From NCBI RefSeq assembly GCF_026262505.1, contig NC_067206.1, positions 36,161,896 through 36,225,895 on the forward strand: a stretch of DNA of 64,000 bases. Direction: 5' to 3'. The notes under the pieces were generated by a model, which had not been told where the DNA came from, searched no databases, and was given only the letters and a program-made list of their open reading frames with translations. Shown here piece by piece: positions 19,873 through 30,100 of the stretch. The stretch is from Trichomonas vaginalis G3 (taxonomy: Eukaryota > Parabasalia > Trichomonadida > Trichomonadidae). A program made the position numbers and the translations under genes. Every line of letters begins with the position of its first letter. The first letter of the stretch is position 1.

Positions 19873-20700
19873 ATGTCAACAACAGAGAACACAACAACTG
19901 CTATCGTCCATGAAGACATAAATGAAGAATATGAGTACATACAGTATAACAAACAGTTACGTCTCATTCGTTCGGTCAAAGACGATATGTACCAAATGCA
20001 AAGTATTTTGAATGCTCTTCGTTCTACAAAGCAAGCACATCATTGGTTTGAAAACCAACAGACAAAAGAACTTTTAGAAGAATTTCCTCATATGTTTGCT
20101 ACCCGAGGAAAACCGCGGGTAGAGATTCCGTACGAAAATCGCAAGAATTTGGCTCCTGGTTTGAGAGGTTGGTATGTACATAGACTTCTTGTAAATGCTG
20201 TAGCAATGTGGGCTTCACCTCGTTACGCTTGTTATATTTTCATGATGTTAGATGAAATTCATAGACAAGAACGTGAAGAGATGGAAAAGAAACTTCAAGC
20301 AAAAGATGAAGTCATTGAAGCAAAAGACAAAAACATACAGAAAAGAATACCACGTTCGGTACCAAAAGGAAAGGAAAAGAACTATAAGTATATGATTTAT
20401 ACTGAAGAGATGGAGAAAGAAGAAGACAGAGATATGGTTATGTTGCATTTAGTCAGAAGAAACAACAAAAGCTTTTACGACCTTGCTAAGATTTACAAAT
20501 CTGACAGAAATTGGTTCTATCGCGAAAACTTACCGATTTCAATGACACCAAATGAAGATGTGAAACAAATAGTTCAAGATACGTTACCTCAAACACACTA
20601 TGATATTAAAGGTTGTACAATACTTACATTCAAAGAAGACTTGCCGCTACTGAAAGAAAAAATAACAGAGTATTTTGACAACTTCAAACAAGTAGAGTAG
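19873..20700 (+). CDS. KilA-N/BRO-type DNA-binding protein with DUF3627-like tail, element 1
   Basis: 275 residues from the ATG at 19873 (MSTTENTT); upstream in-frame codons have no ATG. Residues 60-130 are a KilA-N domain (EFPHMFATRGKPRVEIPYEN, then LRGWYVHRLLVNAVAMWASP and YIFMMLDEI). A coiled coil follows (REEMEKKLQAKDEVIEAKDK), then a C-terminal domain with MLHLVRRNNKSFYDL that resembles DUF3627 of viral KilA-N proteins. These are DNA-binding proteins of large DNA viruses and phages and could act as regulators. About 60 bp of this gene's sequence is repeated twice upstream (18893-19041). Confidence 0.8.
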   Translation: MSTTENTTTAIVHEDINEEYEYIQYNKQLRLIRSVKDDMYQMQSILNALRSTKQAHHWFENQQTKELLEEFPHMFATRGKPRVEIPYENRKNLAPGLRGWYVHRLLVNAVAMWASPRYACYIFMMLDEIHRQEREEMEKKLQAKDEVIEAKDKNIQKRIPRSVPKGKEKNYKYMIYTEEMEKEEDRDMVMLHLVRRNNKSFYDLAKIYKSDRNWFYRENLPISMTPNEDVKQIVQDTLPQTHYDIKGCTILTFKEDLPLLKEKITEYFDNFKQVE

Positions 20701-20716
20701 ATGAACCATTTATTTT

Positions 20717-21592
20717 TTACGCTTGACTTTTTACAATTTGAACTTTGTTTGCGTAGATGTGAATTCTGAAAGAAGTATGAGGGTCTTGTATGACTTTGTA
20801 CTTCTCCCATAGTTCATGTCTGTCAAACTTACCTGCCATGGACTCTTTCATAAGTTCCATGAAATCGTCTTCGGACAATCCGGGGAAAAGTACAATGTCA
20901 GTAAGTATTCTCTTTACATCCTTACTTAAACTCTTTGCTGTCTGTACACAAATGACAACTGAAATGTTAAAGTGTCTGAGCTTCTTGAGAATTCGACACA
21001 TGTCTTGTTCTCTGTTCTTTAACAAAGGATGAGAGGCGAAATCATCTAAGATAAGAAGACATCTATGAGGGTAAGTCTTCCAATCGTAAGATTGCAATTT
21101 CTTCGAAATGTATTCTATCTCTTTCTGTTTGTTTCTGAAGTGTTTCTTCTCTAATATTCTCTGCATTTCCTCATTTGGGTCTTTAAACTTCGAATTTATA
21201 TACTCATTTATAGCATTGTACTTCAAAACTCTTCTTTGGTACTTCTTTATCCAATCTAACAACTCAGAGTCTTTTATACATACTAACTTAGACTTCTTTA
21301 TAATATCTTTGAACGAATTGACGGTTTGGTCAAATTGACCAGAAGTACTACAAATGACAACTAACTCATAGAATGGGTTCTTCTCATCTAGTTCTTGTTG
21401 TTGTGCAGCCATTTTAAGATAAGTGAAAGTCTTACCAGACCCAGGTGGTGCAATTAGACCTGTTATACCATTCTGAGCAAATAAGAACTTGTCATGTATA
21501 GGCTTTATCTGAGCATTTTCTAACTTCCTCTTGTTCTTGTTTAAAACATTCTCAAATTTCTTGTCAATGTCAGCAAACTTTTTTTCTAACAT
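20717..21592 (-). CDS. Packaging ATPase, FtsK/HerA type, element 1
   Basis: 291 residues from the ATG at 21592 (MLEKKFADIDKK). The frame is open to 21694, but the shorter start leaves room for the divergent gene at 21629. The Walker A motif GLIAPPGSGKTFTYLK lies near residues 45-60 and the Walker B motif RCLLILDDFASH near 190. The A32-like packaging ATPase is a hallmark Polinton/NCLDV gene that pumps DNA into the capsid. The gene looks whole. With the capsid genes at 23809 and 25507 it makes up the morphogenesis module. Confidence 0.85.
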   Translation of the reverse strand: MLEKKFADIDKKFENVLNKNKRKLENAQIKPIHDKFLFAQNGITGLIAPPGSGKTFTYLKMAAQQQELDEKNPFYELVVICSTSGQFDQTVNSFKDIIKKSKLVCIKDSELLDWIKKYQRRVLKYNAINEYINSKFKDPNEEMQRILEKKHFRNKQKEIEYISKKLQSYDWKTYPHRCLLILDDFASHPLLKNREQDMCRILKKLRHFNISVVICVQTAKSLSKDVKRILTDIVLFPGLSEDDFMELMKESMAGKFDRHELWEKYKVIQDPHTSFRIHIYANKVQIVKSQA

Positions 21593-21628
21593 ATTTTTAG
21601 AAAAATTAAAATTTTTATCTTTTAGAAA

Positions 21629-22165
21629 ATGTCTGGCGATTTCGCTATCTATATTCGAGACAAACTTTTCGACAGCAAAACATCTGTCGACCATAAAATC
21701 TTACATAGTGTAAACAAGAAAGGTGAATTTGTTCTAAAGTTCTGTTTCTGGGAATATGACAAGAACCATAAAACATTACAAAGAGCAGTCTTAAAATTTG
21801 TCAATGACAGACTTGTTGACAGAGATGACACCGATTGGAAAGATGAAGTCCAACAAAAGTTCTTAGAATGCAAAGAAGACACATGCGCTGTTCTTGAAGA
21901 TGAAATAGAAAACAGAATAGATGAGCTATTAAAGGACAAAGAACTTTTACATAAATATGGTTCGGAGAAATTTGACATAACTCCACTAGAAAAGAAGAAG
22001 AGAGAAAAGAAAGAAAAGAAAGTAGAAGAAGAGAAGAAAGAACCTGAACCAGTTCCAGAGAAAAGAAATTTGACATGTAAAAATAAAATTTTATTTTTAG
22101 AACATTTCTGGGTCAATGTCAATGTTCTCTTCCTCTTTAGGAGTAAACACTGGCTTAGACTCTAA
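21629..22165 (+). CDS. Unknown charged protein of element 1
   Basis: 178-codon frame starting MSGDFAIYIRDKLFDSKTSV. The first 110 residues look globular (GEFVLKFCFWEYDKNH) and are followed by a highly charged K/E tail (EKKKREKKEKKVEEEKKE). It diverges from the ATPase across 36 bp holding AAATTTTTATCTTTTAG. The 3' end overlaps the convergent gene at 22097 by about 70 bp, so the true stop may be earlier. No family recognised. Confidence 0.5.
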   Translation: MSGDFAIYIRDKLFDSKTSVDHKILHSVNKKGEFVLKFCFWEYDKNHKTLQRAVLKFVNDRLVDRDDTDWKDEVQQKFLECKEDTCAVLEDEIENRIDELLKDKELLHKYGSEKFDITPLEKKKREKKEKKVEEEKKEPEPVPEKRNLTCKNKILFLEHFWVNVNVLFLFRSKHWLRL

Positions 22166-22510
22166 AATCTTTTTACCCAATTTACCTTGAACTTCTACAA
22201 CTTTAGACTCATAATATTCATAGTCGTCTGCTTTCTTTGGTTCATAAGGTATAACAAGTTTGTATGCTTTGCCTTCTTTAAGGTTTGAAAACCTTCTGTC
22301 AAAACTTTCTTTGACTGTTAACAAACCTTCTATGTCTAAGTCTTCAAATTTCGCACCATTTTTTAGTCACAATAGCAAACTTAACTGGTTCCCAAACTTT
22401 GCTGAATGAAGACTTTTCAAAATGGTAGAAGTAACATTCAAATATGTGAATGGGTCTAGTTCTTTAAGTCCTGACATGTACTTGTTTACTGAGATGAATT
22501 TTTGTCATCT
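22097..22510 (-). pseudogene. Unknown small protein of element 1, about one break
   Basis: The best part reads AYKLVIPYEPKKADDYEYYE and KVVEVQGKLGKKILESK, ending IDIDPEMF. The beta-rich pattern and acidic tail would be compatible with a single-strand DNA-binding protein, but I have no motif to prove this. It lies just downstream of the helicase on the same strand. Confidence 0.4.
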
Positions 22511-22540
22511 TTTCTATCGGATAAAAAAAAATATTTTTTT

Positions 22541-23542
22541 TTAAAATTTACTCAAAAAATTTTTCTTTGTATATACACCATTTGAACATCTAAAAGACTT
22601 TTGACATTTGCCAAGAATGTTCGTTTTAGACGCTGTCATATAACCATACTCTTGACAATATTGTTTATACGAGTCGTACAATGACCTTTCATCTAAACAC
22701 TCAAAGTCAGTTTCATCTATGAACAGTTCATATACACTCTTGTTTGCTTCTAACAATGTTTGTCTCTCTTCGGTATGTGGAATTTGTCTTGGATTGAACT
22801 TTGAAATATCTAATGTCATAAAATATGAGAACAAGTGGTTGTAAAAGTCAGATGTCAAAGTTTCTGCTAAGTCGTCAAAATATTCTGTATCTTGCATATG
22901 AGAATCTGACGTTCTGACAACTACATATCTTCTGTCAGAACTTTCTAACTTCATCGGAACAGCATTGTTTGAAACCATAATGAAATTTACAACATTTTCA
23001 CAAACTCTTTGGTCTTTATATTTTCTTTCAACAACTCCAACTTTGTCTGTTATAAGACTCTTCAAAGCATCTGAGTTCAAAACTTTTGTTGTATCTATAC
23101 TTTGAAGTTCGTTACATACTATAAGTTTCATATTCTCTATTGAGGAGTTAAACTTGCCACAGATGTTTTCTAAGTTTGTCATATTCGGATTCGAATAACC
23201 TTCTAACAGTTTGCACAAAATATCTGTAAAGAATGTGTTCTTACCTGTTCCTTGTTTTCCAATTATAATGAGAGCAGTTTCATTTTTAGCACTTGGATGT
23301 TGTAAGATGTTTGCAAACCAACATAAGATATACTCATAGACTCTTTCGTTTCCATTGCATATAATTTCTTTGACATGGTCTAACCAAGCTTCTATAATAT
23401 TTTCTTTCCATTCTACTTGTTCGTATTTATATCCAGTGAAGATAGAATAGAAGTTTGGAGAAGGTGTATAGAACTTTATACCACGAACTGAAAAATCTTC
23501 TAACTTTGACAATAAGATATCCCAAGCATCTAACATCTTCAT
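22541..23542 (-). CDS. D5-type superfamily 3 helicase, element 1
   Basis: 333 residues. Walker A is IIIGKQGTGKNTFFTDIL, Walker B KLIVCNELQSI, motif C VVNFIMVSNN, followed by SSDRRYVVVRTSD. These match the element 2 primase-helicase (59007-61319) motif for motif, but the primase half is missing here. Superfamily 3 helicases unwind DNA at viral origins. Its start overlaps the stop of the 80-residue frame at 23539 by 4 bp. With no polymerase in the element it may have relied on another element or the host for synthesis. Confidence 0.8.
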   Translation of the reverse strand: MKMLDAWDILLSKLEDFSVRGIKFYTPSPNFYSIFTGYKYEQVEWKENIIEAWLDHVKEIICNGNERVYEYILCWFANILQHPSAKNETALIIIGKQGTGKNTFFTDILCKLLEGYSNPNMTNLENICGKFNSSIENMKLIVCNELQSIDTTKVLNSDALKSLITDKVGVVERKYKDQRVCENVVNFIMVSNNAVPMKLESSDRRYVVVRTSDSHMQDTEYFDDLAETLTSDFYNHLFSYFMTLDISKFNPRQIPHTEERQTLLEANKSVYELFIDETDFECLDERSLYDSYKQYCQEYGYMTASKTNILGKCQKSFRCSNGVYTKKNFLSKF

Positions 23543-23781
23543 GCCAACTTGTACAACTTTATTTTCTTAAGTTTCTGTTTACATTCTTGTTCTGAAACTA
23601 TTGTTGCTCTTGGTTTGTTAAAGACAACATCCCATTCTTTCATAACATAACATTCTGGGGCAGAGTCGACATAAATGACTAAACGTTTCAAATTCTCGAC
23701 TGCTTTGTTATAGTCTCGAAATGGACACATATTTCTGAACGCTTGGAAGTCATAAAAATCTGAAACATCTATTCTGTACAT
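23539..23781 (-). CDS. 80-residue frame upstream of the helicase, element 1
   Basis: MYRIDVSDFYDFQAFRNMCP, a small frame that ends in a 4-bp ATGA overlap with the helicase. It is preceded by an AAAAATAAAAAAAATATTTT leader like other element genes. It could be the N-terminal remnant of a longer helicase or a separate small protein translated with it. No family recognised. Confidence 0.5.
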   Translation of the reverse strand: MYRIDVSDFYDFQAFRNMCPFRDYNKAVENLKRLVIYVDSAPECYVMKEWDVVFNKPRATIVSEQECKQKLKKIKLYKLA

Positions 23782-23808
23782 TTTTATAAAAATAAAAAAA
23801 ATATTTTT

Positions 23809-24588
23809 TTATTCTTGAGCTATTTGTTGTTCTTGAGCTATTTGTTGTTGAAGTTGTTCTTGTAATACAATACTTTCACCAGTTGCATCTTCCAATTCGA
23901 AACTTTCTGCCGTCATTGACAAATACATAGGACATAAAAGTTTTACAGGAACAAAGTTTGCGTCAACTAATGTCAACGTTATACTTGCCAAAGTGTTTGA
24001 GTTCACTAAGGTTGAAAATTCTGCATTCGAATGAACAATAGGCAAACCAGCAGAGAAAGTGTTGTTTATACGCATAAGTATCTTTTGGTCATAGTAGTTT
24101 CTGTCGACATTCGAATAACACTTTGAACCTAAGTTTGAAACAATATATAAAATAGGTGTACTTAAAGTCAATGGAACAGACATTCCTTGTATGACACCTT
24201 TTCCTGTTATAGGAAACTGTTGGTAGTAAAAACCAGATATAAGTTTTGTATTATAGCTCATATTGTTTATAGTAAACTCAGTCGGACATCCAAACATAAT
24301 GAAACCTGCTCTAGTTGCAGCACATGTTACACTCGTCCTTAAAGTATTAAATAAGTCAACAAAACCTGTTGGTGGTATATCTGAGTAAGTATCTTCAAAG
24401 GAGTATTTTTTACCATTCACAACAATAAAATCTTCTGGTGTCAAAAGAGCAAAACAAGCTTTAGTCGTCATTGTGTTTAAAGTTAGTTTACAATATCGTC
24501 CTTGAGGACTTTGTAAGTTTGTTGTTATAGAATTATATGACTCAGGGTTTTTAGTCGTAATAGTATAAACCACTATGTCTTCTGCCAT
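23809..24588 (-). CDS. Probable minor capsid (penton-like) protein, element 1
   Basis: 259 residues, beta-rich throughout, starting MAEDIVVYTITTKNPES. Near the C-terminus ITLTLVDANFVPVKLL resembles the last strands of single jelly-roll minor capsid proteins of Polintons and virophages, where a similar phrase of alternating hydrophobics precedes the end. It sits between the helicase and major capsid genes on the same strand. The tail has two EQQIAQEQQ-type repeats. The frame is whole. Assignment is by size, position and strand pattern, so moderate. Confidence 0.55.
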   Translation of the reverse strand: MAEDIVVYTITTKNPESYNSITTNLQSPQGRYCKLTLNTMTTKACFALLTPEDFIVVNGKKYSFEDTYSDIPPTGFVDLFNTLRTSVTCAATRAGFIMFGCPTEFTINNMSYNTKLISGFYYQQFPITGKGVIQGMSVPLTLSTPILYIVSNLGSKCYSNVDRNYYDQKILMRINNTFSAGLPIVHSNAEFSTLVNSNTLASITLTLVDANFVPVKLLCPMYLSMTAESFELEDATGESIVLQEQLQQQIAQEQQIAQE

Positions 24589-24592
24589 TTAC

Positions 24593-24835
24593 TTAGCAAA
24601 TAAACTTTAATGAAATGTTGTGGTCGTCAAATATTTTTATAACGTCTGGGAAACTATATTTTAAGTTCAACGTTTCACCTCCTTTCATAACGTATATCTT
24701 GTCAATGACATTATATGAAACACCACAGCAACTAACGTCGGGTTCTATTTCTTTGATGTTTATATCGTCTGCCTCTGTCAAAAGTTTCAATAGTTCTTTC
24801 AAAACTTCATGAGGTGCAATGACATATGAGTTCAC
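24593..24835 (-). CDS. 80-residue protein of element 1, start unclear
   Basis: The frame NSYVIAPHEVLKELLKLLTE ends 4 bp before the minor capsid gene start. The first codon available is GTG, with no ATG nearby, and it overlaps the preceding gene by 29 bp. No family recognised. Confidence 0.4.
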   Translation of the reverse strand: MNSYVIAPHEVLKELLKLLTEADDINIKEIEPDVSCCGVSYNVIDKIYVMKGGETLNLKYSFPDVIKIFDDHNISLKFIC

Positions 24836-25175
24836 TTTTACAGGGTTTGTGTTCGACCAAGTTTAACATTATACCTAAAGCTTGACAAATCTTCTCCTGA
24901 GTTTGAAGTTTGTTTTTCAGTTGTTGGTAGTCGTTTCGAATATCTGCAACAGAACTTAAGTCTCTGCTAACTTCAGGATATGTTGGTTGTTCTTTTACAG
25001 GAACAATTGTTATACCATCTTCGTCCTCGTATGGTTTCCCCACTTCAACATCTCTTTCTTTGACATTGACAACAACACTTTGACTGTTTGTTTGAGTTGG
25101 TGAATTTAACTTCACATCTGCCATCGCCATTAAACCTTTTGAAACACTTACGCTTCTATTTTTCGGAAATGACAT
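24807..25175 (-). CDS. 122-residue protein of element 1, unknown
   Basis: Starts MSFPKNRSVSVSKGLMAMAD at 25175, chosen because the gene diverges from the one at 25194 with a short T/A-rich gap. The middle is acidic, followed by a coiled-coil stretch (IRNDYQQLKNKLQTQEK). Possibly a small virion or scaffold protein given its place beside the capsid genes; not recognised. Confidence 0.5.
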   Translation of the reverse strand: MSFPKNRSVSVSKGLMAMADVKLNSPTQTNSQSVVVNVKERDVEVGKPYEDEDGITIVPVKEQPTYPEVSRDLSSVADIRNDYQQLKNKLQTQEKICQALGIMLNLVEHKPCKSELICHCTS

Positions 25176-25193
25176 TTTACTTCGAATAAAAAT

Positions 25194-25613
25194 ATGGACG
25201 TATTCGGATATCTCTTCGAATTGAAGCAGAACAAAGTTTACACACACAAACAATACAAATACATTGACAGAATAGTTCTTTACACAAACAATGGAAAATG
25301 TTATAGAATAGCAGTCTTTGCTGAACCAAAACATTTTCATAAAGCAAAGAAAGTTGGTATAACTGAAATGGTGAAAGTTCTTGAAGCAGACAAAAATATA
25401 ACAACAAAACTTACAGATATTTCTAAAGGTAAGTTTATAATACAATTTTATGTCAAAACAGGTGTCATAACTATTTACGATGGAGAGAAGTCAGTTCAAG
25501 AACAACTTACTGACCTGCTGCCAAAATCTGCTCGATGGAAGCTGTCGTTATGCCAATCTGAGGAGCCCCAGCAGGTTTCATCGAACGAATCTTCAAAAGA
25601 GCATCTTCCGTGA
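25194..25613 (+). CDS. 139-residue protein of element 1, unknown
   Basis: The only plus-strand gene in this capsid block: MDVFGYLFELKQNKVYTHKQ, a beta-rich first half and an acidic tail. It diverges from 25175 and its last 107 bp overlap the 3' end of the major capsid gene on the other strand. No family recognised. Confidence 0.45.
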   Translation: MDVFGYLFELKQNKVYTHKQYKYIDRIVLYTNNGKCYRIAVFAEPKHFHKAKKVGITEMVKVLEADKNITTKLTDISKGKFIIQFYVKTGVITIYDGEKSVQEQLTDLLPKSARWKLSLCQSEEPQQVSSNESSKEHLP

Positions 25614-27110
25614 AAAGTGCTATTGGTTTTGTAAACTTCTTTGCTTTCAATTCATCTGGACCGTCTCTGTCACCAGTATATTGTATTTGTACAGTACCAA
25701 CAGTTGAAATACCACCCATAAAGTCTTCTGAGTCAGCAAATGGAATGCCAAGCCAAAAGTTTGAACGGTCTCCATTTGTATATTGAGTTTTTTGACCTCC
25801 TGTATGAGTCCATACTTTCACATATGGCATAATAGAACTTTGCATTTCAGGGTTAATGGTTGTTGTGAAGTTGTTGTTAAAGTTCATAGCATCTAATGTC
25901 AAGTTGTATGACCTCATATCCTCAACTGTAGAATATTCTTCTCTTGGATAATATTTGCCATCTATGTTTATATGATATTTAATACCAGGGTTGTAGAAAC
26001 AAGAATAGTCATTTATAGTTCGTCTGAACAGTACAAACATAGTATCTGCATGTTTCATTGCAGTTGTTAAAGCAATATCTGTTCTTGCACCTGGGTCAGC
26101 ACTTTGGTTTCCAACTTCACCTGCAAAGTCTTTGACAGATATTTGGTGTATAGGGAACATAAGTGGAACTGCAATATATTTGGCAGCTAAAGCATTTGAA
26201 ATATCTGGGTCCAACATATAGACTGCAAGTCTGCTTTCTATTCTCTTGCATTCAAATTTTTCGCATGTAAACTTAACTGGGTCCCAAGCAGTTCCAGCAG
26301 CATTGAAATAATAGTTTACTTCAGTGTTGAAGTTTGAGAAACCAAAGTCTAAGTCAACTTTGTCTTTGCAAAAGTCACAGAACTTGGCTCCACCAGTTCC
26401 AGCTACAGTAAGAGTGAATGGGTCTTGTGTTGGTGCAATGACTAAGTTATTTTTGCTTGGAGTAAGTTCGATAGAAATTTTTCCTGCCCAGTTTGGCAAG
26501 TATCTTAAAAACCTGAAGATGAGGAAAGATGACAAAGGAACTCTAAGTTTCAGTTTTACTTTGGTTACTGCTGCTGCAGTTTGTCCAGAAAGGTCAACAT
26601 AAACTCCTGGAACGTTAGGGTCAAGTCTTCTTATTTTCTCAATGGTGGCATACTGGTCTGTTTGTTCTCTAGCTTGTGGTTGTACTGAGTTTCTCAAAGC
26701 GAACCATTCATAGTTTGCCCATGTTACTGTTTGAACTAAGTCAGAGTTAGAATATATCTTATATCCCATGAAAACTTCTGGAGCATATTGGTATCCGACA
26801 TAGAAAATTCCATTGCAACCTTTCTTGTCAGACAGCTTGGCAGAAGGTTTATTTCAATGTCTTGTTCCACGTATAAGAATGAGTTGTCAATAGAAATTAT
26901 ATGAAACCTGTCGCAAGCAATATCTACTGTTGTTGAAGAACCTTCTCCAAACTCACCTACGTTTCCATAAGAAACAGCAGTTGTATATTCGTAAGTTCCA
27001 GGAACTATTTCTGACCTTCTAATGGCATTGTCGCATTCGTTATACCATTCGGAAACATTTCCATTCATGGCATCCAAAACTGTTGGCGTTATATTCTGAG
27101 CGGCGTACAT
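25507..27110 (-). pseudogene. Major capsid protein, double jelly-roll type, element 1, about one break
   Basis: Two adjoining frames cover roughly 540 residues. The N-terminal part starts MYAAQNITPTVLDAMNGNV and includes the FLYVEQDIEINLLPSCLTRK strand pair. The long part has FRFLRYLPNWAGKISIELTP and many alternating hydrophobic strands. Size, position beside the packaging ATPase and minor capsid gene, and beta-rich pattern fit the Polinton major capsid protein that forms the icosahedral shell. Recognition is by gene order and overall look rather than a short motif. Apart from about one break it looks whole. Confidence 0.65.
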
Positions 27111-27142
27111 TTCATATGGGTAAAAATATAGAATAGTTGAAT

Positions 27143-30100
27143 TTATGTGTCATAATAGAACCCACGTGGACCAAGCTTTACTTTCTTCCTGGCTGAGTTT
27201 TTAACTCTTCTTTTTCCTTCATTGCCACTACTTTCACTAGATGAAGTTACTTCTTCACTACTTTCACTTTGTTCTACTCTTCTCTTCTTCTTTGGTGTCG
27301 CTTTTGGTAACATGCCCTCTGCTTCAAGTTGTTGCATCTTTGCATCATGTTCATCTAGTATGTTGCAAATTTCACGTGTCCTTTTTGCCTTTAGGCTCTG
27401 GTCGCCCATCTCAGGTATCCTATATCCTAGAAAGATTTCGTCATAGTTTGTATTTGAGTCTTCGCGTATTGTTTGCATGACTCTTTCCTGAGTTTCCGGT
27501 TCAAGCTCTTCAAATATAGCTTGTCCATATGGAATAAGCTTGTTTCCAAATATATGTTCTTGTAGCCATTCTGGTTTTCTTTCCATGTTACCAACAATAT
27601 CTTTTGTGAATGGGAAAGCTTTTACCCAACGTTTCAGTCTTGCGTCATTTATTTCTGTAGTTGGTTTTATTTTGTCAAGGAACATGTTTTTCAATACTAA
27701 CATTTCATTTGGTACTGTCCATTTGAGTTTTCTTAAATATTCATCCCTTCTCATTTCATTGTCTGCAAAGTAAGTTTTTATGACATTTTGTAAACTTTCG
27801 TTTGCAAGGTCATGTACAATAGGTTCTCTTCCTTCTCTCTCCCTAACTCTCTTTCTAAACTCTTCACCAAATATACCATCTTTATGGTTCTGTGTAGTTC
27901 TTTGAGATAAATGTTCTAGAACGTCAGGTGTTATATTTCCATCAGCCATGTTCATTTCATACTGGTCCAAAATATCTGCATCTTTCATATCTTTCAATGG
28001 CATTAAAGCCGCGCTGAAAATACCAGCTATATCTGGTTCACCATTGACTTCCATTGCGTCTACAACTTCTTGGAATTGTGGTTGTAAGTTTATGAACCAC
28101 CTATCCGGGTTAGCTTTATGACCCCATCTCATTGTAGTTCCATAGTCTGCAGAAACAAAAGTAGGTTTGTTTCCATATTGGTTAGGTTCTGAATGAACTT
28201 TAAACAATGTTTCATTTCTATATGTTTTGTCGAAATTTAACCTTTTATTTTCACCGAGTTCAGCCAAAGATTGAACGTTATATGGTCGTAAGTAAAAAGG
28301 GTTGTTGTATTTGTGTACATTTTCTTTCAGTACTTCCATTCTATGCTGAATATTTTCATCTGATGTTGGAGTCTTTTGTATGTCGGCAAACATTTTTCGA
28401 TATTCTTCTACTATGTCAGCCGAATTTTTCTTAGACTCTTGGAAAGATTCCATATTCACCTCATACTCTTGTTGAGGGTCAAGATTTTTCGGCTGTTCCA
28501 AATCTTCATCTAGTTCTGTGAAGTTAGTTTCCAAAGGAGGGACTTGTTCGTTTCCTTCAGGCTCTTCTAGCTGTTGTTGCTGAACTATTTCTTCCATGTC
28601 TGGTTGTATCTGAACTTCTTCCTGTGGAGTTTCTTGTACCTCATCTGCTGGCATTTCATATATTCCGAGACCGTTTTTAACAAGTTCCCTATCTAAGTCA
28701 TCCGGACTCATAAACCTTTCTTCTTTCGTTCCGTCTCTATTTTTTACGCGTTTCATGAAGAGAGTTGAATTGTCATTTAGCTCTGACACCAAATATCTCG
28801 GAGTAAATTCAGTCATGTCATTTGGATGATATGCTATTAAATCATATCCCTTAGCGAGCTTGTATTTTCCAGGTTTGAAATTATATCCCATTTGGTGCTG
28901 AGCCATAAAGCTAAATAGGTTCGGGTCAGTATTTCCTTCCTTGAACTTTCTAATAGCTTCTTTATATCTGTCACTAAAGTCAAGAGTATCTGGGTAACCA
29001 TAGTCTTCTTTAAGCATTTTTAAGAAATCTTGGTTTCCTTGTTCTCTACTTCTTTTATGTCCTTGCTCTGTTTGTGGTTGTTGTTGTGGAGGTGGTTGTT
29101 GTGCAGGGTTTTGAACTGTTGGTTGCTGTGCTGGTTGTGGTTGTTGTTGTGGAGGTGGTTGTTGTGCAGGGTTTTGAACTGTTGGTTGCTGTGCTGGTTG
29201 TGGTTGTTGTTGTGGAGGTGGTTGTTGTGTTGGATTTTGAACTGTTGGTTTTGGTTGTTGTTGTGCTGGATTTTGAACTGTTGGTTGTTGTGTTGGTTTT
29301 GGTGCATGCCTGTGTCTGTGTCCATGTGACGATGTAAATGTTTTAGGTAGTCCTGGTGCAGGTGCTTCTCTTGGAGGGTTTGGTGGTATATAGGTTCCAC
29401 TAGCTAGTATATAGGTTCCACTAGCTAGTATATAAGTTCCACCAGCTGGTATATAAGTTCCACCAGCTGGCACATATGTTCCATCTGCAGCATAATGTCC
29501 TACCTGACTTTTCGTTTTTAAGAAAGCATTTACTAGGTCTGTTTTGGTCTGTTGTAACTCTTTTTCTTGACTTTCCACAACAGTTGCTCTAACGGCGTCA
29601 TAGGCACTTTGAACTGCCTGTCTCGTTGCTGCATCTGTTATTTTCGTCATATTTTGTGCTACTTCTCTTAACTCTTTGTCGAAACCTTCAGACTTCAGTT
29701 TCTTTCCAGATGAGAAGTCGTTCACTAGTTTCACCTTACTATGAAGAGCTTCGAAGGCGTTCTTAAAGTCAGCATTTGTTAAAGCTTCATTTGAACTGTC
29801 TTCATCCGCTTGTATTTTTGTCCTTATTGACCCTATAAGTTGGGCTGCTTTAGCGTTGGCTTGGGTATCTAACCAGTCATTGTTAGCTTTTATATATTCT
29901 GCGCTTTTCATTGCCTTTTGCATGGCTGCGTCGTTATTTTTACTTTCTTGTGCTAAGTTTTCATACTGTACGGTTTGGTTTTGCAACTGTAAAAGTTTTT
30001 CTGCCTTTACATTTGCTTCAACTTCTTTTTTATACTCATCGCTATCCATATATGTCTTCAGGGCTTTTTGTTTTATCTCTTCATCTTTCAGTACTTTATA

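Noticed and set aside
29030-29337. Val/Leu/Trp-rich plus-strand frames that look like membrane proteins
   Set aside because: They are the reverse of the Q/P repeat region of the 1160-residue protein; CAA/CCA repeats read backwards give TTG/TGG codons.
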